The notes under the pieces were generated by a model. That model was given only the letters and a program-made list of their open reading frames with translations, was not told the origin of the DNA and did not search any database. A stretch of DNA of 64,000 nt from contig NZ_FOHX01000005.1 in NCBI RefSeq assembly GCF_900111685.1, positions 62,001 to 126,000 of the forward strand. The letters are read 5' to 3'. The first letter of the stretch is position 1, and the number at the start of each line of letters is the position of its first letter. The position numbers and the translations under genes are program-made. The stretch is from Nonomuraea wenchangensis. GTDB taxonomy: Bacteria > Actinomycetota > Actinomycetes > Streptosporangiales > Streptosporangiaceae. Shown here one piece after another: positions 53,196 through 62,656 of this stretch.

Positions 53196-54608
53196 GTGGA
53201 AGGGAATCGGGCGCACGTCGTCGTGATCGGCGGAGGGATCTCCGGCCTCGCCGCCGCGTGGTACATCCGCCAGGGCGCGGACGAACGGGTCAAGGTCACC
53301 GTGCTGGAGTCGAGCCCGCGCATCGGCGGCAAGCTGCACGCCTCCGAGGTCGCCGGGGTGAGCGTGGACGCCGGCGCGGAGGCCATGCTGGCCCGCCGCC
53401 CCGAGGGCGCCGAGCTGGCGAGGGCGGTCGGCCTCGGCGACGAGCTGGTCTTCCCGGGCACCACCAGCTCGGCCATCTACTCCAGAGGCGCCCTGCACGC
53501 CATGCCGAAGGGCCAGGTCATGGGCGTGCCCGCCGACCTGACCGAGCTGGCCAAGTCCGGCATCATCTCGCCCGCCGGGCTGCTGCGCGTGCCGCTCGAC
53601 CAGATCCTGCCCGCCACGCTCGTCCGCACCGACGTGTCCGTGGCCGCCTACATCCGCGCCAGGATGGGCGGCGAGATCGTCGACCGGCTGGTCGAGCCGC
53701 TGCTCGGCGGTGTCTACGCGGGCCGCGCCGACCTGCTCTCGCTGGAGGCCACGATGCCCCGCGTGGCGGCCGTGGCCCGCTCCGAGCGCTCACTGCTGTC
53801 GGCCGCCCGCCACCTGGTCGAGGAGACCCCCAAGAACGCCGGGCCGGTCTTCACGACCCTGCGCGGCGGCGTCGGCACGCTGCCCGAGGCGGTCGCCAAG
53901 GCGTCGGGGGCCGACGTCAGGACCGGCGTCACCGTACGCGAGCTGCGCCGCGTCGGTCAGGGCTGGCGCCTGGTGACCGGGCCGGTGCCGAGGCCCGAGA
54001 CCGTCGAGGCCGACGCCGTGATCGTCGCCGCGCCGGGCCCCGCCGCCGCCCGCCTGCTCCAGGACGAGGCGCCGAAGGCGGCGGCCGAGCTGGCCAGGAT
54101 CGAGTACGCCAGCATGGCCGTCGTCACGCTCGCCTACCCGCTGTCGGCGTTCCCGCAGCCGCCCGCCCGCAGCGGCTACCTCGTGCCGGCCGTCGAGCGC
54201 CGCCCGGTCAAGGCGGTGACGTTCAGCTCCGTGAAGTGGCCCCACCTGGCCAAGGACCTGGTGATCCTGCGCTGCTCGATCGGCCGCCTGGGCGAGGAGC
54301 ACCTGCTCCAGCGCGAGGACGCCGAGCTGGTGTCGCTCGCCATCGCCGAGATGGCCGAGGTGATGGGCGCGCGCGGCCTGCCGGTCGACAGCCGGGTCAC
54401 CCGCTGGGGAGGCGGGCTGCCCCAGTACAACGTGGGCCACCTCGACCGGGTGGCGCGGGTGCGCGCGGCGGTCGCGGTCGAGCCGGGGCTCGCCGTGTGC
54501 GGCGCGGCCTACGACGGCATCGGCATCCCGGCCTGCATCGGCACCGCCCGTACGGCGGCCGCCCGGATCTTGGACCAGCTGTCCCAGCGAGGAGAAGAGG
54601 AACGATGA
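53196..54608 (+). CDS. cgoX: Coproporphyrinogen III / protoporphyrinogen oxidase (FAD)
   Basis: This 470-residue FAD enzyme (also called HemY or hemG in annotations) has a dinucleotide-binding motif [17 protein letters not shown] at residues 8-24 and the MAO-like C-terminal [35 protein letters not shown] that closes the flavin site. In actinobacteria with HemQ the enzyme oxidises coproporphyrinogen III to coproporphyrin III. The GTG start gives the usual N-terminus. Its stop overlaps the hemQ start in ATGA, so the two are coupled. Confidence 0.94.
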   Translation: MEGNRAHVVVIGGGISGLAAAWYIRQGADERVKVTVLESSPRIGGKLHASEVAGVSVDAGAEAMLARRPEGAELARAVGLGDELVFPGTTSSAIYSRGALHAMPKGQVMGVPADLTELAKSGIISPAGLLRVPLDQILPATLVRTDVSVAAYIRARMGGEIVDRLVEPLLGGVYAGRADLLSLEATMPRVAAVARSERSLLSAARHLVEETPKNAGPVFTTLRGGVGTLPEAVAKASGADVRTGVTVRELRRVGQGWRLVTGPVPRPETVEADAVIVAAPGPAAARLLQDEAPKAAAELARIEYASMAVVTLAYPLSAFPQPPARSGYLVPAVERRPVKAVTFSSVKWPHLAKDLVILRCSIGRLGEEHLLQREDAELVSLAIAEMAEVMGARGLPVDSRVTRWGGGLPQYNVGHLDRVARVRAAVAVEPGLAVCGAAYDGIGIPACIGTARTAAARILDQLSQRGEEER

Positions 54609-55306
54609 CAGAAGGAGCTCCGCGGCCGAAGGCCCGCGATCTCAACCAGGTGATCCGCTACACCATGTGGTCGGTCTTCCAGGCGACCGAGCCGTGCCCC
54701 GCCGACCGCGACGGTCTGGCGGGCGAGGTCGAGGAGCTGCTGGAGCAGGCCGCGGGCAAGGACGTCGTGACCAGGGGGGTCTACGACGTCTCCGGGCTGC
54801 GGGCCGACGCCGACTTCATGTTCTGGTGGCACGCGCCGACGCCGGAGGACCTGCAGGACGTCTACTCCCGCTTCCGCCGTACGGCGCTCGGCCGGCACAG
54901 CAGGCCCGTCTGGTCGGCCATGGCGCTGCACCGGCCGGCCGAGTTCAACAAGTCGCACATCCCGGCCTTCCTCGCCGAGGAGGAGCCGCGCGCCTACGTC
55001 AGCGTCTACCCGTTCGTCCGCTCCTACGAGTGGTACCTCCTGGAGGACTCCGAGCGGCGGGCGATGCTGGCCGAGCACGGCCGGATGGCGCGCGACTACC
55101 CCGACGTGCGGGCCAACACCGTCTCCTGCTTCTCGCTCAACGACTACGAGTGGATGCTCGCCTTCGAGGCCGACGAGCTGCACCGCATCGTCGACCTCAT
55201 GCGTACGCTGCGCGGCGCCGCGGCCCGGCGCCACACCCGGGTCGAGATCCCGTTCTACACCGGCGCCCGCAAGCCGGTGCGCGAGCTGGTCGAAGCCCTT
55301 CCCTAG
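54605..55306 (+). CDS. hemQ: Coproheme decarboxylase HemQ (ChdC)
   Basis: This 233-residue member of the chlorite-dismutase-like family oxidatively decarboxylates Fe-coproporphyrin to heme b using peroxide. Family segments are [70 protein letters not shown] (with the reactive-tyrosine strand) and [25 protein letters not shown]. It is coupled to the oxidase gene upstream. Presence of HemQ shows that the organism uses the coproporphyrin-dependent route; the ferrochelatase (CpfC) gene is not in the window. Confidence 0.95.
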   Translation: MTEGAPRPKARDLNQVIRYTMWSVFQATEPCPADRDGLAGEVEELLEQAAGKDVVTRGVYDVSGLRADADFMFWWHAPTPEDLQDVYSRFRRTALGRHSRPVWSAMALHRPAEFNKSHIPAFLAEEEPRAYVSVYPFVRSYEWYLLEDSERRAMLAEHGRMARDYPDVRANTVSCFSLNDYEWMLAFEADELHRIVDLMRTLRGAAARRHTRVEIPFYTGARKPVRELVEALP

Positions 55307-55312
55307 CGGGCT

Positions 55313-56494
55313 CTATCGGGTCAGGGCGGCGCGCAGGCGCCACGCGCCGAGCGCGAGGAGCGCCGCCGCGTAACCGGTCAGCACGCCGAGCTGCGGCAGG
55401 ACGCCGGCCAGACCGGCGTCCCCGCGCAGCAGCTCGGCGAAGCCGTCCAGGGCCCAGGCGTGCGGGGTGACGTGCGCGAGGAGGCGCATGGGCGCGGGGA
55501 AGAACTCCAGCGGCGCCATCGCGCCGCCGGCCGCGGCCAGGCCCAGGGCGAGCAGCAGGCCCAGCGCGTTCGCCTGCTGCCCGGTGCGCGCCGCCGCCCC
55601 GAGCAGCATCGCGGCCCCGCCGCTCACCAGCGCGAACGCCACCAGCAGCAGGGCCGCGCCGGCCGGGTCACCCCAGCGCACCCCGAACAGCAGCGCCGAC
55701 CCGGCCATGATGACCAGGCCCTGGAGCAGGGCCACGGCCACCCGGCCCGCGGCCTCGCCGAGCAGGATGACGCCGACCGGCACCGGGGCGGCGTACATCC
55801 GGCGCGAGATCCCGAGCGACCGCGTCTCGATGACCGCCGAGGCGGCGTTCAGCGAGGTCAGGAACATGAACAGAAGCAGTTGCGAGGTCGCGGCGACCTC
55901 ATAGCCGCCCAGAGGGGACGGGCCGGCCGCCCCGGCGGCGCTCACGGCGACCGTGACGCCGGGCGCGGGAGCGGCCTCCGCCCTCGCCACCAGCTCGTCG
56001 AAGCCGCCGGAGACGCCGGCGCTCCGCGCGTACGCGGCGGCCCGCGCCGGCATCGTCACCCGGGTGACCACGGCGTTCAGCGCGGCGCCGAGCCGGTGGG
56101 CCGCGGGCTCGTCCCGGCCGATGAGCGCCAGCGTGACGGGGGTGTAGGCGCGCAGTGCGCGGTCGTACCCGGCCGGGACGATCAGCGCGCCGGACAGCCT
56201 GCCGTGCTCGACCGCGTCGCGCGCCTCGGCGTCGCCGCTCACCGGCACGATCCGGTGCCCGGCCGCCTCCAGGGCCCGTACCAGCTCGGTCGCCCGGGGG
56301 CCGCCGTCGCCGTTCACGACGCCGAGCGGGGGACGGAAGCCGGAGCCGAACGACAGCCCCAACACCATGATCAGCACGATCGGGAAGATGACCACGAAGA
56401 AGACGTTCGTCCGGTCGCGGAAGAGCCGGACCAGGTTCGCCCAGGCGATCGCCCCGGCGGCCCGCGCGATCGTCATGGCCGTCGCCGCTGTCAT
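55313..56494 (-). CDS. ABC-2 type transporter permease (second subunit)
   Basis: This 393-residue membrane protein is of the ABC-2 exporter family. A first helix (about residues 27-45, VFFVVIFPIVLIMVLGL) is followed by a large extracytoplasmic domain (to about 195) and then five helices; YAAPVPVGVILLGEAAGRV is the characteristic loop after the second helix. ATG 56494 overlaps the previous stop in ATGA. It converges with hemQ with six bases between stops. It works with the next two genes as an efflux complex; the cargo is not identifiable. Confidence 0.88.
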   Translation of the reverse strand: MTAATAMTIARAAGAIAWANLVRLFRDRTNVFFVVIFPIVLIMVLGLSFGSGFRPPLGVVNGDGGPRATELVRALEAAGHRIVPVSGDAEARDAVEHGRLSGALIVPAGYDRALRAYTPVTLALIGRDEPAAHRLGAALNAVVTRVTMPARAAAYARSAGVSGGFDELVARAEAAPAPGVTVAVSAAGAAGPSPLGGYEVAATSQLLLFMFLTSLNAASAVIETRSLGISRRMYAAPVPVGVILLGEAAGRVAVALLQGLVIMAGSALLFGVRWGDPAGAALLLVAFALVSGGAAMLLGAAARTGQQANALGLLLALGLAAAGGAMAPLEFFPAPMRLLAHVTPHAWALDGFAELLRGDAGLAGVLPQLGVLTGYAAALLALGAWRLRAALTR

Positions 56495-57630
56495 GGCCGC
56501 AACATCCTTCCCACCCGGAGGAGCGCGACCCCGGTCGTGACCGCCGCGAAGGCGAGCAGCGCCAGCGTCGGCCCTGGCGCGACCGCAGGCGCGTGCTCCC
56601 CGTGCAGGTCGGCGAGGCCCTGCAGGAACCAGCGGTGCGGGGTGAGCAGGCTGAGCGCGGCGAAGGCCCCGCCGAGCTGCTGGACGGGCACGAACACGCC
56701 GCCGAGCACGCCGCACAGCACCGCGACGACGCTCTGCAGGTTTCCCGCCTGCTCGGCGGTCCTCGCCACCGTAGCCACCAGCGCCATGACCCCGCTCGCG
56801 GCCAGCACGCCCGCCACGACGAGCAGCCCCACGCCCAGCGGGTGGCCCCAGCGCGCGCCCAGCAGCAGTGCGGAGGCGCTCATGAGGACGGCCGTGGCGG
56901 CGACGCCGGCGACGACCCCCGTCAGCAGCTTGGCCAGCGCGATCGCGGTCCGCGGGACCGGCGCGGCCAGCAGCCGGGCCAGGGTGCCGTCGCGGCGCTC
57001 GTCCAGGACCGAGCTGAAGCCGAACTGCACGGTGAAGAAGAGGAAGAACACCGCCATCCCGGCCGCGAACCCCTCCGCAAGCGAGAGCTGCCGCCGCTCC
57101 GCCCCCAGCTCCTCGACCGCGACCGGGCGGGGGACCAGCGTCGCCCCCTCGAACGTCCCGCCGTCCACGACCGCGAGCGTCACCTGCACGTAGCGGACCT
57201 CGGCGGCGAACGACTCGGCGACCGCGCGGGCGATGTACGCGCCCTGGCCGGAGTCGCCGATGATCTGGAGGGTGGCGGGCCGGCCCTCGGTCACCGCGTC
57301 GCTGAACCCGGGCGGGACGACGTAGGCGGCGTCCGCCTCGCCCCGCTCCACCGCCTCCCGCGCCTCCCGTTCCTCCGCGACCGGGCGCAGCCTGATGACG
57401 CCGCCCCGCTCCAGGGGGCGCAGCGCCTGCTCGGCGAACGCGGTGACGACCGGCCCGCCGTCCCGGTCGGCCAGTGCGATCGTCGGCGCCGCCTGCGCGT
57501 CGATGCCCCTGAACACCAGGCTGAACACGGCCGCCAGACCGAACGGCACCACCAGCGCGAGCAGGAACAGCGAGCGGTCGCGTACCCGCTGGCGCAGGTC
57601 CTTCGCCATGACGAGGAGGGTCGCGCGCAT
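56491..57630 (-). CDS. ABC-2 type transporter permease (first subunit)
   Basis: This 379-residue ABC-2 permease has the same plan: an N-terminal helix (about 20-40, LFLLALVVPFGLAAVFSLVF), a long outer domain with RPLERGGVIRLRPV and FAAEVRYVQVTLAV, then five to six helices beginning at MAVFFLFFTVQFGFSSVLDERRDGTLARLLAAPV. The last part is the intracellular coupling motif. With its paralogue downstream it makes a heterodimeric channel. One base separates the start from the ATPase stop. Confidence 0.9.
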   Translation of the reverse strand: MRATLLVMAKDLRQRVRDRSLFLLALVVPFGLAAVFSLVFRGIDAQAAPTIALADRDGGPVVTAFAEQALRPLERGGVIRLRPVAEEREAREAVERGEADAAYVVPPGFSDAVTEGRPATLQIIGDSGQGAYIARAVAESFAAEVRYVQVTLAVVDGGTFEGATLVPRPVAVEELGAERRQLSLAEGFAAGMAVFFLFFTVQFGFSSVLDERRDGTLARLLAAPVPRTAIALAKLLTGVVAGVAATAVLMSASALLLGARWGHPLGVGLLVVAGVLAASGVMALVATVARTAEQAGNLQSVVAVLCGVLGGVFVPVQQLGGAFAALSLLTPHRWFLQGLADLHGEHAPAVAPGPTLALLAFAAVTTGVALLRVGRMLRP

Positions 57631-57631
57631 G

Positions 57632-58570
57632 TCAGTCCCGCAGCGCCTTGCCGGTGAGGTGCAGGAACACCGACTCCAGGTTCGGCTCGTGCACCTCGAC
57701 CGCGCGTACGGTCACGCCCGCGTCCGTGGCCGCGCCGAGCACCCGGGGCAGCGCCCGGCCGGCGTCCTCGACCATCACCTCGACGCGGCCCTCGTGCCCG
57801 GTGGCCGCGCGCACCTCGGGCAGCGCCTGCAGCGACGGCACGACCCGCGGGCCCTCGACCGTCAGCGTGATCCGGTCCAGCTCGCCCACCAGGGCGACCA
57901 GCTCCCTGCGGGTGCCCTCGGCCCTGATCCGGCCGAGGTCGAGGATGCCGATGCGGTCGCAGAGGCGTTCGGCCTCCTCCATGTAGTGGGTGGTGTAGAG
58001 GATCGCGGTCCCCTCGCCGGCGAGGGCGGCGACGCTCTCCAGGATGGCGTTGCGGCTCTGCGGGTCCACGCCCGCGGTGGGCTCGTCCAGGATCAGCAGG
58101 GGAGGGCGGTGCAGGAGGCCGACGCCGAGGTTGAGCCGGCGCTTCATGCCGCCGGAGAACTCCTTGACCGCGTCCTCGGCCCGGCCGGTGAGGCCGACGA
58201 CGGCCAGCACCTCGTCGATGCGGCGGCGGGCCTCGGCGCGGCCCAGACCGTGGAGGCGGGCGAAGAAACGCAGGTTCTCGCGGGCGGTGAGGTCGGGGTA
58301 GAGGGCGAGCTCCTGGGGGACGTAGCCGATGCGGCGCTTGCCCCAGGTGCTCGACGGGCCGTGCGGCCGGCCGCAGACCAGCACCTCGCCGCCGTCGCGG
58401 TCGAGGATGCCGGCGATCATTGAGATCGTGGTCGTCTTGCCCGCGCCGTTGGGGCCCAGCAGTCCGTACGTCTCACCGGCGGCGATGGCGAAGCCGACGT
58501 CGGCGACCGCCACGAGATCGCCGAACGCCTTGCGCAACTCATGACATCTCAGGATCTCGTCCTGCGCCAC
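57632..58570 (-). CDS. ABC transporter ATP-binding protein (drug-exporter DrrA/CcmA type)
   Basis: This 312-residue ATPase has Walker A GPNGAGKT (39-46), Q-loop GYVPQELALYPDLT, signature EFSGGMKRR, Walker B LLILDEPTAGVD and the switch YTTHYMEEAERLCD, plus the C-terminal DrrA-type regulatory extension ending VHEPNLESVFLHLTG. It is the first gene of a three-gene exporter operon. DrrA-type systems often export antibiotics or lipids, but no biosynthetic genes are in the window. Confidence 0.93.
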   Translation of the reverse strand: MAQDEILRCHELRKAFGDLVAVADVGFAIAAGETYGLLGPNGAGKTTTISMIAGILDRDGGEVLVCGRPHGPSSTWGKRRIGYVPQELALYPDLTARENLRFFARLHGLGRAEARRRIDEVLAVVGLTGRAEDAVKEFSGGMKRRLNLGVGLLHRPPLLILDEPTAGVDPQSRNAILESVAALAGEGTAILYTTHYMEEAERLCDRIGILDLGRIRAEGTRRELVALVGELDRITLTVEGPRVVPSLQALPEVRAATGHEGRVEVMVEDAGRALPRVLGAATDAGVTVRAVEVHEPNLESVFLHLTGKALRD

Positions 58571-58644
58571 AACCGTAGTGTGATCGTAGGCGTCCTACAC
58601 CGGCAAGCCCCGATCCGGGGCCCACGGGGGTGAAGGAGGCCGGG

Positions 58645-59718
58645 ATGCGACCATCCGCCAAGCCCAGCCACACGCCGGACCTGGATCCGGCGCGGCGAGA
58701 GCAGGCCCCGCGGCCGGAAAGCCGCAGGCACACGGGCGGACGGCACGCGGCCCGGCGGTCGCGGCGCGACCTGCGGTGGCGCGGGGCGGGGGAACGCGGG
58801 CTGTGGGGCCGTGGGCCGACGGGGCGCCGGGCGCGGAAGGATGCGGCCGGTCCGGCTTCTACAGGGCCGGCTGCTGCGCGTCCGGCCTTTGCGCGTCCGG
58901 TGGTCGCGATGGTCGTTGGGGCGCTCGTGCTGGCCGGGGGAGTGGCGGTGGCGCTCGCCGGCGGCGCGGTGTTCGGCGGCGCGGTGGCCGGCGGCGGGAT
59001 GAGTGGTGCGGGACCGGCCGCGCTGCCGGGCGGTACGCGACCGGACGGTCCGGCGTCGCCCGGCCGAGCGGACGGTACGGGGCCACGAGCGGGCGTCCCG
59101 TCCGGGGCGAGCGACGCAGGCCGCCCGGCAGCCCAGGGGAGTCCGAACGCGTCCACCACGTCCCGGGGAACGGCAGCCCCCAGACGGACCGCCGCGCCGG
59201 CGGACGCACGCAAGGGCGGCGAGGCCACGACCGCACCCGCCCCGGCAACCGCCGACGCGGACTCGATCCCCGGCGTCACCCCGCCCCTGGACGAGGGCCT
59301 GCTCGCCATCCCCGGCACGGACACGGCCGACGGCTACCGCACGGACGACTACAGCCCTGACAACTACAGCATCGACGACTACCGTGCCGACGGCCCGTCC
59401 TCGCACACCGACCACCGCGCGATGGACTACTTCCGCGCACACTGGAGCCCCACCGAAAGGGCTCAGAGCCGCGTCACGGACATCCGCTCCGTCGGCGGAT
59501 ATTTACGCATCTACACAAACCTGCCGGAGTCCGCGCGCAACTCCCGCACCGCCGTCGTCCTGTGCGAACGCGGAATGGACTACCTGCGCGCCGCCGGAGC
59601 GACCCGGCGCGTCGTGTTCGTGCACGCGCGCCTCGGCGGGAACGGCAACCCCGTGCTCGCCAACATCCTCGGCCCCTCCGACCGCAGCTGCACCCTCACC
59701 CACCCCGCCCCGGAATGA
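58645..59718 (+). CDS. Hypothetical single-pass membrane protein with exported domain
   Basis: This 357-residue protein has a very basic Arg/Pro-rich cytoplasmic head (about 1-80), one helix (about 87-118, VVAMVVGALVLAGGVAVALAGGAVFGG), a Pro/Ala/Gly/Thr-rich stalk, an acidic Tyr-Asp patch (DGYRTDDYSPDNYSIDDYRADG, about 230-251) and a folded C-terminal domain (about 262-357) with VTDIRSVGGYLRIYTNLP and a cysteine pair (VVLCERGMDYL, DRSCTLTHP). ATG 58645 is preferred to a GTG five codons earlier because AAGGAGG lies five bases before it. I do not recognise the family. Confidence 0.75.
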   Translation: MRPSAKPSHTPDLDPARREQAPRPESRRHTGGRHAARRSRRDLRWRGAGERGLWGRGPTGRRARKDAAGPASTGPAAARPAFARPVVAMVVGALVLAGGVAVALAGGAVFGGAVAGGGMSGAGPAALPGGTRPDGPASPGRADGTGPRAGVPSGASDAGRPAAQGSPNASTTSRGTAAPRRTAAPADARKGGEATTAPAPATADADSIPGVTPPLDEGLLAIPGTDTADGYRTDDYSPDNYSIDDYRADGPSSHTDHRAMDYFRAHWSPTERAQSRVTDIRSVGGYLRIYTNLPESARNSRTAVVLCERGMDYLRAAGATRRVVFVHARLGGNGNPVLANILGPSDRSCTLTHPAPE

Positions 59719-59735
59719 GGAGCGGCACCGCCGCG

Positions 59736-59843
59736 TCAACGCACCCGTACGCGCGTCTTCGCGCACACCTCGCACCGCTGGGTGACGACCCGGCCGATGG
59801 TCTCGATCGTCACCCACCGGTGGCGGAGATGGATGAACCGCAC
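59736..59843 (-). CDS. Tiny CxxC protein
   Basis: This 35-residue frame reads RFIHLRHRWVTIETIGRVV followed by TQRCEVCAKTRVRVR, a His/Arg-rich strand pair with one CxxC knuckle (24-27). I recall very similar short HxW...CxxCGK-type peptides in other actinomycetes, which suggests a real half zinc ribbon. It starts at GTG 59843; there is no clear ribosome-binding site, so the start may be a TTG further upstream. Confidence 0.5.
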   Translation of the reverse strand: MRFIHLRHRWVTIETIGRVVTQRCEVCAKTRVRVR

Positions 59844-59894
59844 GCGGGGAGGCTTACCCGTGGCCCAAGATTGGTACGCGGAGTCGCTGAGTGA

Positions 59895-60296
59895 TCACGC
59901 CTTGGGTTCGAGGCGCAGCGACACCGAGTTGATGCAGTAGCGATCGTCGGTGGGCGTGGGGTAGCCCTCACCGTGGAAGACGTGCCCCAGGTGCGAGTCG
60001 CATCTCTCGCACCGCACCTCGGTGCGCACCATGCCGAGGCTGCGGTCCTCGATCAGCTTCACCGCGTCCGACTCGGAGGGGGCGTAGAAGCTCGGCCACC
60101 CGCAGTGCGACTCGAACTTCGTGTCGGAGCGGAACAACTCGGCGCCGCAGGCGCGGCACGAGTAGACGCCCTCGACCTTGGTGTCGACGTACTCCCCCGT
60201 GAACGGGCGCTCGGTCCCGGCCTCCCTGAGGACGTGGTACTCCTCCGGGGAGAGCTGCGACCGCCATTCGGCCTCGCTCTTGACGACCTTTTCCAT
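59895..60296 (-). CDS. msrB: Peptide-methionine (R)-S-oxide reductase MsrB
   Basis: This 133-residue repair enzyme reduces methionine-R-sulfoxide in proteins using thioredoxin. The catalytic Cys121 lies in RYCINSVSL, the zinc site is Cys47/Cys50 with Cys96/Cys99, and FESHCGWPSFYAP and RCERCDSHLGHVF are diagnostic. Full length, with no signal peptide, so cytoplasmic. It is a stand-alone gene. Confidence 0.96.
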   Translation of the reverse strand: MEKVVKSEAEWRSQLSPEEYHVLREAGTERPFTGEYVDTKVEGVYSCRACGAELFRSDTKFESHCGWPSFYAPSESDAVKLIEDRSLGMVRTEVRCERCDSHLGHVFHGEGYPTPTDDRYCINSVSLRLEPKA

Positions 60297-60663
60297 ACCC
60301 CCAGAGTACGAGACGGCCGAAGTGCGAGATCCGGCAAAAAGAGATCTCCGCAGGGTGAAGCATCCATTCTGGGGAGAATTCGCGTCTTTGTCGGTAAGGG
60401 GGTGTCATCGCCTCCTGCGAAGGGGTGAGATCGTCCGCGGACCCGATGAGCGGCACAGCCCACGCCCGTGCTGGCGCCGCTGAAGGGGTCAGAACGGCCG
60501 GCCGGGTGGCGCGCCAGCGCCCGGAACGGCGGTGGACGGTCTGCAGGCCCGCCCTGTCGAGCCCTCGGTCCCGCCACCGAGAAGTGCTCCGGGGCGGGCC
60601 CACCCTGCCCGCGACCGGCCTCCCACCCCGTTTCTGTCGGAGAAGGGCTGTAGGTTCCTGGGC
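60297..60663. other. Intergenic region before the LigD-type polymerase gene
   Basis: No gene is supported in these 367 bases. The left part (60297-60400) is A/T-richer and may hold promoters. The right part is GC-rich with no clear signal other than GAGAAGGGC (60640-60648) about 15 bases before the ATG, a weak ribosome-binding region. Confidence 0.5.
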
Positions 60664-61668
60664 ATGGCATCGCCGTTCATCGAGCTAGAGGTGGGGGAGC
60701 GCACCGTCAAGGTGACCAACCCCGACAAGGTCTACTTCCCGCAGCTCGGCGCCACGAAGCGCGAGCTGGTGGACTATTACGTCAGCGTCGGCGAGGGCGC
60801 GCTGCGGGCGTTGCGCGACCGCCCGACCAACATCAAGCGCCATCCCGACGGCGTGCAGACCGAGGCCATCTACCAGAAACGCATGCCGCCCAAGCATCCC
60901 GACTGGCTCCAGTCGGTCACCGTCACCTTCCCGAGCGGCCGCACGGCGCAGTCCCTGCGCGTCACCGAGGTCGCCGCGCTCGCCTACTGCGCCAACCTCG
61001 GCACCATCGACTTCCACCCCTGGCAGGTGCGGGCAGCCGACGTCGAGCACCCCGACGAGCTGCGCATCGACCTCGACCCGCAGCCCGGCCTCGACTTCGA
61101 CGCCGCGCGCCGGGCCGCCTTCCTGACCAGGGACGTCCTCGGCGAGCTGGGCATGACCGGCTTCGTCAAGACCTCCGGCAACCGCGGCGCGCACATCGCC
61201 GTCCGCATCGAGCCGAGATGGGACTTCATCCAGGTCCGCCACGCCGGCATCGCCCTGGCCAGGGCGGTCGAGGAGCGCGATCCCGGCCTGGTCACCACCG
61301 CCTGGTGGAAGGAGGAGCGCGGGCAGCGGGTCTTCATCGACTTCAACCAGAACGCCCGCGACCGCACCGTCGTCAGCGCCTACTCCGTGCGCGCCCAGCC
61401 ACACGCGCCCGTCTCCACCCCGCTGACCTGGGACGAGCTGGCCGACGCCGACCCGCGCGACTTCGACATCCGCACCGTGCCCGCCCGCTTCGCCGAGCTG
61501 GGCGACGTGCACGCGGCCATCGACGACCACGCCTACTCGATCGAGCCGCTGCTGGAGCTCTACGCCAAGGACGATCGCGGCGACATGCCCTACCCACCCA
61601 ACTATCCGAAAATGCCGGGCGAGCCGATGCGCGTGCAACCCAGCCGCGCCCGCCACCAGGAAGACTGA
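60664..61668 (+). CDS. LigD-type polymerase domain protein (non-homologous end joining primase/polymerase)
   Basis: This 334-residue stand-alone version is the archaeo-eukaryotic-primase-type polymerase found in LigD. The catalytic metal pair is Asp136 and Asp138 (ELRIDLDPQPG); VKTSGNRGAHI (168-178) and the late WWKEERGQRVFIDFNQNARDRT segment with the third Asp are conserved. TNIKRHPDGVQTEAIYQKR lies at the 5'-phosphate recognition region. It would fill gaps with ribonucleotides or deoxyribonucleotides at DNA ends. The ligase and nuclease domains of LigD, and Ku, are not beside it. ATG 60664 is chosen; the frame extends upstream without motifs. Confidence 0.93.
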   Translation: MASPFIELEVGERTVKVTNPDKVYFPQLGATKRELVDYYVSVGEGALRALRDRPTNIKRHPDGVQTEAIYQKRMPPKHPDWLQSVTVTFPSGRTAQSLRVTEVAALAYCANLGTIDFHPWQVRAADVEHPDELRIDLDPQPGLDFDAARRAAFLTRDVLGELGMTGFVKTSGNRGAHIAVRIEPRWDFIQVRHAGIALARAVEERDPGLVTTAWWKEERGQRVFIDFNQNARDRTVVSAYSVRAQPHAPVSTPLTWDELADADPRDFDIRTVPARFAELGDVHAAIDDHAYSIEPLLELYAKDDRGDMPYPPNYPKMPGEPMRVQPSRARHQED

Positions 61669-61710
61669 CGCCCCGGGCACCCCGGAGCCTGATGCCCCGT
61701 AGCCTGGCAC

Positions 61711-61752
61711 GCTGACGCCGTGGGCGCCGGACAGGCTGACGCCGTGGGCGCC
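61711..61752. repeat. Direct 18-bp repeat
   Basis: GCTGACGCCGTGGGCGCC occurs at 61711-61728 and again at 61735-61752, a 24-base period, in the gap between two convergent genes. No function is evident. Confidence 0.75.
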
Positions 61753-61831
61753 CGGGAGGCACCCGAGCGCCGTGGCAGGCCAGTGACGGCGCCCAATAGT
61801 GGCGGAGAAAGGCGGCGATCAGTGGTGGCGG

Positions 61832-62656
61832 TCAGTGGCGGGCGATTTGGTGGGGGGAGAGCTCTCGTGTCTCGCCCCGATCCAGGTAGACCACTCGGTC
61901 GCCCAGGCCCGCCTGTTCCACATGGTGCCGGAAGTCGTCCAGCGGTGAGGTGAAGACGGTGTAGTCGTCGTAGTGGATCGGCACGACCGTACGCGGATCG
62001 AGCAGGTCCACCCAAGAGGCGCCCTGGCTGCCGTCCATGGTCACGAGCACGGCCCCGAGCAGCTTGGTCCCGCCCAGGTGGACGAGTGCCACGTCGATCT
62101 CCGGGAAGCGGCGCGGGATCGCGTCGAGCCGGCGGTCGAGCAGCGTGTCACCGCTGATGTGCAGGCGCAGCTCCACCCGTTCGTCGCGGTCACGGAACTC
62201 CAGCATCGTCCCGATGACCGGCGGCAGCAGCCGCTCCAGCGGCCCCGGCGCGTGCCGGGCGGGCAGGGCGGTGATCGTGACGCTGCCCTGCGCGTTGCGC
62301 AACTCGTGCTGCTGCCACTGCCGCAGGCCGACGCTCTGGCCGAAGCCCCGGCGGCGGAGCTTGCCGGCCGCGGAGAGCGTGGTCACGATGGGCGTGTCGC
62401 GGTCCAGGCCCCTGCGGGTGACCCGGTCCCAGTGGTCGCCGTGCATGTGCGAGAGCACGACCGCGTCCAGGGTCGGCAGGTCCTCGATCTCCAGGGCGGG
62501 GTTCGTACGGCGGCGTGAGACCAGGCCGTGGCCCAGGTAGGCGAGCTGTCCCCGGTGCAGGAAGTTGGGATCCGTCAGCAGCGTGAAGCCGTTGTAGCGG
62601 ATCAGCGTCGTCGCGTTCCCGATGAACTGGATGCTCCCTTTCACGGCGGCGCTCAC
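61832..62656 (-). CDS. MBL-fold metallo-hydrolase (UlaG/RomA-like)
   Basis: This 274-residue metallo-beta-lactamase-fold enzyme has the metal motif HMHGDHWD in VVLSHMHGDHWDRV (about 68-81), further histidines in TALPARHAPGP and HISGDTLLD (metal-bridging Asp), and the terminal VPIHYDDYTVF histidine. The first strand (GSIQFIGNATTLIRYNGFTLLTDPNF) is typical of UlaG/NAPE-PLD-like members, which hydrolyse phosphodiesters or lactones. GTG 62656 overlaps the stop of the small upstream gene (GTGA). The substrate is unknown. Confidence 0.9.
   Translation of the reverse strand: MSAAVKGSIQFIGNATTLIRYNGFTLLTDPNFLHRGQLAYLGHGLVSRRRTNPALEIEDLPTLDAVVLSHMHGDHWDRVTRRGLDRDTPIVTTLSAAGKLRRRGFGQSVGLRQWQQHELRNAQGSVTITALPARHAPGPLERLLPPVIGTMLEFRDRDERVELRLHISGDTLLDRRLDAIPRRFPEIDVALVHLGGTKLLGAVLVTMDGSQGASWVDLLDPRTVVPIHYDDYTVFTSPLDDFRHHVEQAGLGDRVVYLDRGETRELSPHQIARH

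Noticed and set aside
55313..58570. Part of an antibiotic biosynthesis cluster
   Set aside because: The DrrAB-like exporter has no biosynthetic neighbours in the window; hemQ and an unrelated membrane protein gene flank it.
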